DNA of 64,000 bases. Source: Rhizobium sp. (GTDB lineage: Bacteria > Pseudomonadota > Alphaproteobacteria > Rhizobiales > Rhizobiaceae). The stretch is from positions 36,683 to 100,682 of the forward strand of contig DPXQ01000005.1 of the NCBI GenBank assembly GCA_003527225.1, written 5' to 3'. Each line of letters opens with the position of its first letter. The stretch's first letter is position 1. The translations under genes and the position numbers were made by a program. The notes below the pieces were generated by a model. That model saw only the letters and a list, made by a program, of their open reading frames with translations, ran no database searches and was not told the origin of the DNA. Positions 62,909-64,000 of this stretch are shown here, one piece after another.

Positions 62909-63513
62909 GTAACGGCTTTTCGACACCCTCCTTTGAAGGCTTCCGAGCTCTCATTCTTCATCGCGAACATCCCAATACGGAAGCGTTGGAGCGCCAGTTT
63001 TCCCGCATCGGCATGACGGCGGTGACATGCTGGCCGGAGGTCGGGCCGGAGAACTCGTTCGCCGATTTCGATATCCTACTGTTCGATGCCGACATGGGCT
63101 ACGACGCGCAGTTTCCCTGGGCAGCAGGCGCGGCTCCCATACCGACCATCGCCCTGATCGGCTCCGAAGCGCCCGGTCGCGTCACGTGGGCGGTGAGCCA
63201 CGGTGCGGATGCGCAGCTCCTCAAGCCGATTGGCAGCTCGGGGGTCTATGCGGCACTCGTGATTGCCACGCACGCGTTTCGCCGCCGCAAGGAACTGGAA
63301 CAGCAGGTTGCAGGCCTGGGCGAGCGTCTGGCAAGGCGGGAGAACCTGGCTGAAGCCACCGCCATACTTATGGTTCGACATTCGGTTTCCGCAGGCTTGG
63401 CCTACCACATGCTCCGCCGTCAGGCGATGGAGGAGCGCCGGACCATCGACGACATAGCCTCCCGTATTCTGGCCGACACTGCGGCAACCGATGAGCAACG
63501 TCATGGCCAATGA
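62905..63513 (+). CDS. amiR: AmiR-like ANTAR antiterminator
   Basis: A 202-residue protein: a pseudo-receiver domain (about 10-125), a coiled coil (RRRKELEQQVAGLGERLARR) and a C-terminal ANTAR RNA-binding domain (about 145-200; ATAILMVRHSVSAGLAYHML). It is expected to bind leader RNA when released from AmiC and to prevent termination at the leader hairpin upstream of amiC. It overlaps the next permease gene by about 20 bases. Confidence 0.88.
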   Translation: MSNGFSTPSFEGFRALILHREHPNTEALERQFSRIGMTAVTCWPEVGPENSFADFDILLFDADMGYDAQFPWAAGAAPIPTIALIGSEAPGRVTWAVSHGADAQLLKPIGSSGVYAALVIATHAFRRRKELEQQVAGLGERLARRENLAEATAILMVRHSVSAGLAYHMLRRQAMEERRTIDDIASRILADTAATDEQRHGQ

Positions 63514-64000
63514 AATTGTAACGGCCGTTTCCGTGTCGCAAGCGCAGCCCGGACTGCTTCGGCGCCTGCTGCGGCGCAAGCTTGCCGCTTTCGGGCTCGC
63601 GATCATAGCCATCATCGTCTTCGCGGCGGTTTTCGCGCCCTGGATCGTGCCCTATAATCCCGACGAGCAGTTCTTCGACGGGCTGACGCTCGAGGGTGCG
63701 CCGCTGCCCCCGAACGCCAAGTTCTGGCTGGGCACGGACCTCGTCGGACGCGACCTTTTGAGCCGCATCATCTATGGAGCGCAAACCTCCCTGATCATCG
63801 GCGTCATCGCCAATGGAGTCGCGGTTTTGATCGGATCGGCCGTCGGTATCACGGCGGGATATTTCAGCAACTGGGTGAGCGGCGCGCTCATGCGTTTCAC
63901 CGACCTGATGATGGCTTTCCCGGCCCTGCTGCTCGCGATCGTGCTGGCGGCGATTTTCCGGCCGAGCCTCCTGATCGTCGCCATGGTGATCGCCATGGTC
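63491..64000 (+). CDS. Dipeptide/nickel-type ABC transporter permease (DppC-like), cut by window end
   Basis: The first 170 codons of a DppC-type permease. After a basic N-terminus and a first helix comes the LGTDLVGRDLLSRIIYGAQT motif, then helices continuing to the window edge with no stop. ATG 63491 is used, with ATG 63503 as alternative; both overlap amiR. Its position after amiC-amiR suggests that the antitermination circuit controls uptake of the AmiC ligand or a related compound. Confidence 0.85.
   Translation, partial: MSNVMANEIVTAVSVSQAQPGLLRRLLRRKLAAFGLAIIAIIVFAAVFAPWIVPYNPDEQFFDGLTLEGAPLPPNAKFWLGTDLVGRDLLSRIIYGAQTSLIIGVIANGVAVLIGSAVGITAGYFSNWVSGALMRFTDLMMAFPALLLAIVLAAIFRPSLLIVAMVIAMV

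Noticed and set aside
1..64000. Mobile elements, CRISPR arrays, tRNA or rRNA genes
   Set aside because: Reading both strands I found no transposase, integrase or phage protein among the coding frames, no array of short direct repeats with spacers, and no recognisable tRNA or rRNA sequence.

Overview
The window is 64 kb of high-G+C, gene-dense DNA with a typical alphaproteobacterial layout. A rhizobial chromosome or chromid (Rhizobiales, probably Rhizobiaceae) fits best. The indicators are the fused PaaZ, a Liv-type transporter inside the phenylacetate cluster, a DUF4212/sodium-symporter pair beside a DUF294 protein, and a LysR/hydrolase/RND cassette. The genus assignment is inference. I see no rRNA, tRNA, CRISPR array, insertion sequence or phage gene. 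The right edge cuts an ABC permease gene.

Region by region. (1) 1-6623: a two-subunit sodium:solute symporter, a cNMP/CBS/DUF294 protein, a small membrane protein, and a membrane-PAS protein ending in a DEDDh exonuclease. (2) 6754-13417: a LysR regulator divergent from an alpha/beta-hydrolase-like protein with a rearranged active site, then an RND adaptor and pump. (3) 13914-33727: a complete phenylacetyl-CoA pathway in three transcription units: paaN-livKHMGF-hydratase/dehydrogenase (minus), paaG-paaI-paaK-paaR (plus) and paaJ-A-B-C-D-E-Z (minus). There are two local regulators, TetR-type PaaR and PaaX. A shared inverted repeat, TTGACCGnnCGGTyGG, lies in the paaN/paaG divergent region and directly downstream of the predicted -10 of paaJABCDEZ. 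(4) 34047-46359: a respiratory island. An NsrR-type Rrf2 regulator is divergent from cydDC, followed by cydABX (cydX is only 40 codons), a Tat-exported sulfide:quinone oxidoreductase, a DUF5368 membrane protein, a SLAC1/TDT channel, an octaheme tetrathionate-reductase-family cytochrome and a cytochrome b. FNR/FixK-type boxes and related GCATC/GATGC elements precede both cyd operons.

(5) 46525-55030: one minus-strand operon of a dipeptide-type ABC transporter with three unrelated phosphoesterases (GDPD, calcineurin-type, nucleotide-pyrophosphatase type). A Pho-box-like direct repeat lies upstream, so I propose a phosphate-starvation system for phosphodiester uptake and hydrolysis. (6) 55417-61532: an ScsBCD-like thiol-redox operon (DsbD, a membrane/TlpA fusion, an L,D-transpeptidase lipoprotein, DsbA) divergent from an OmpR/QseC-type two-component system. 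A perfect 14-bp-arm inverted repeat sits between them. (7) 61533-64000: amiC and amiR behind a leader with a strong intrinsic terminator, as expected for ANTAR antitermination, running into a dipeptide-type permease gene cut by the window end.

How the parts fit: region 3 funnels phenylacetate to acetyl-CoA and succinyl-CoA. The single hydratase/dehydrogenase fusion probably supplies the PaaF and PaaH steps, which have no separate genes here. Region 4 looks like a low-oxygen, NO- and sulfide-tolerant respiratory module. The least described combinations are regions 4, 5 and 6.
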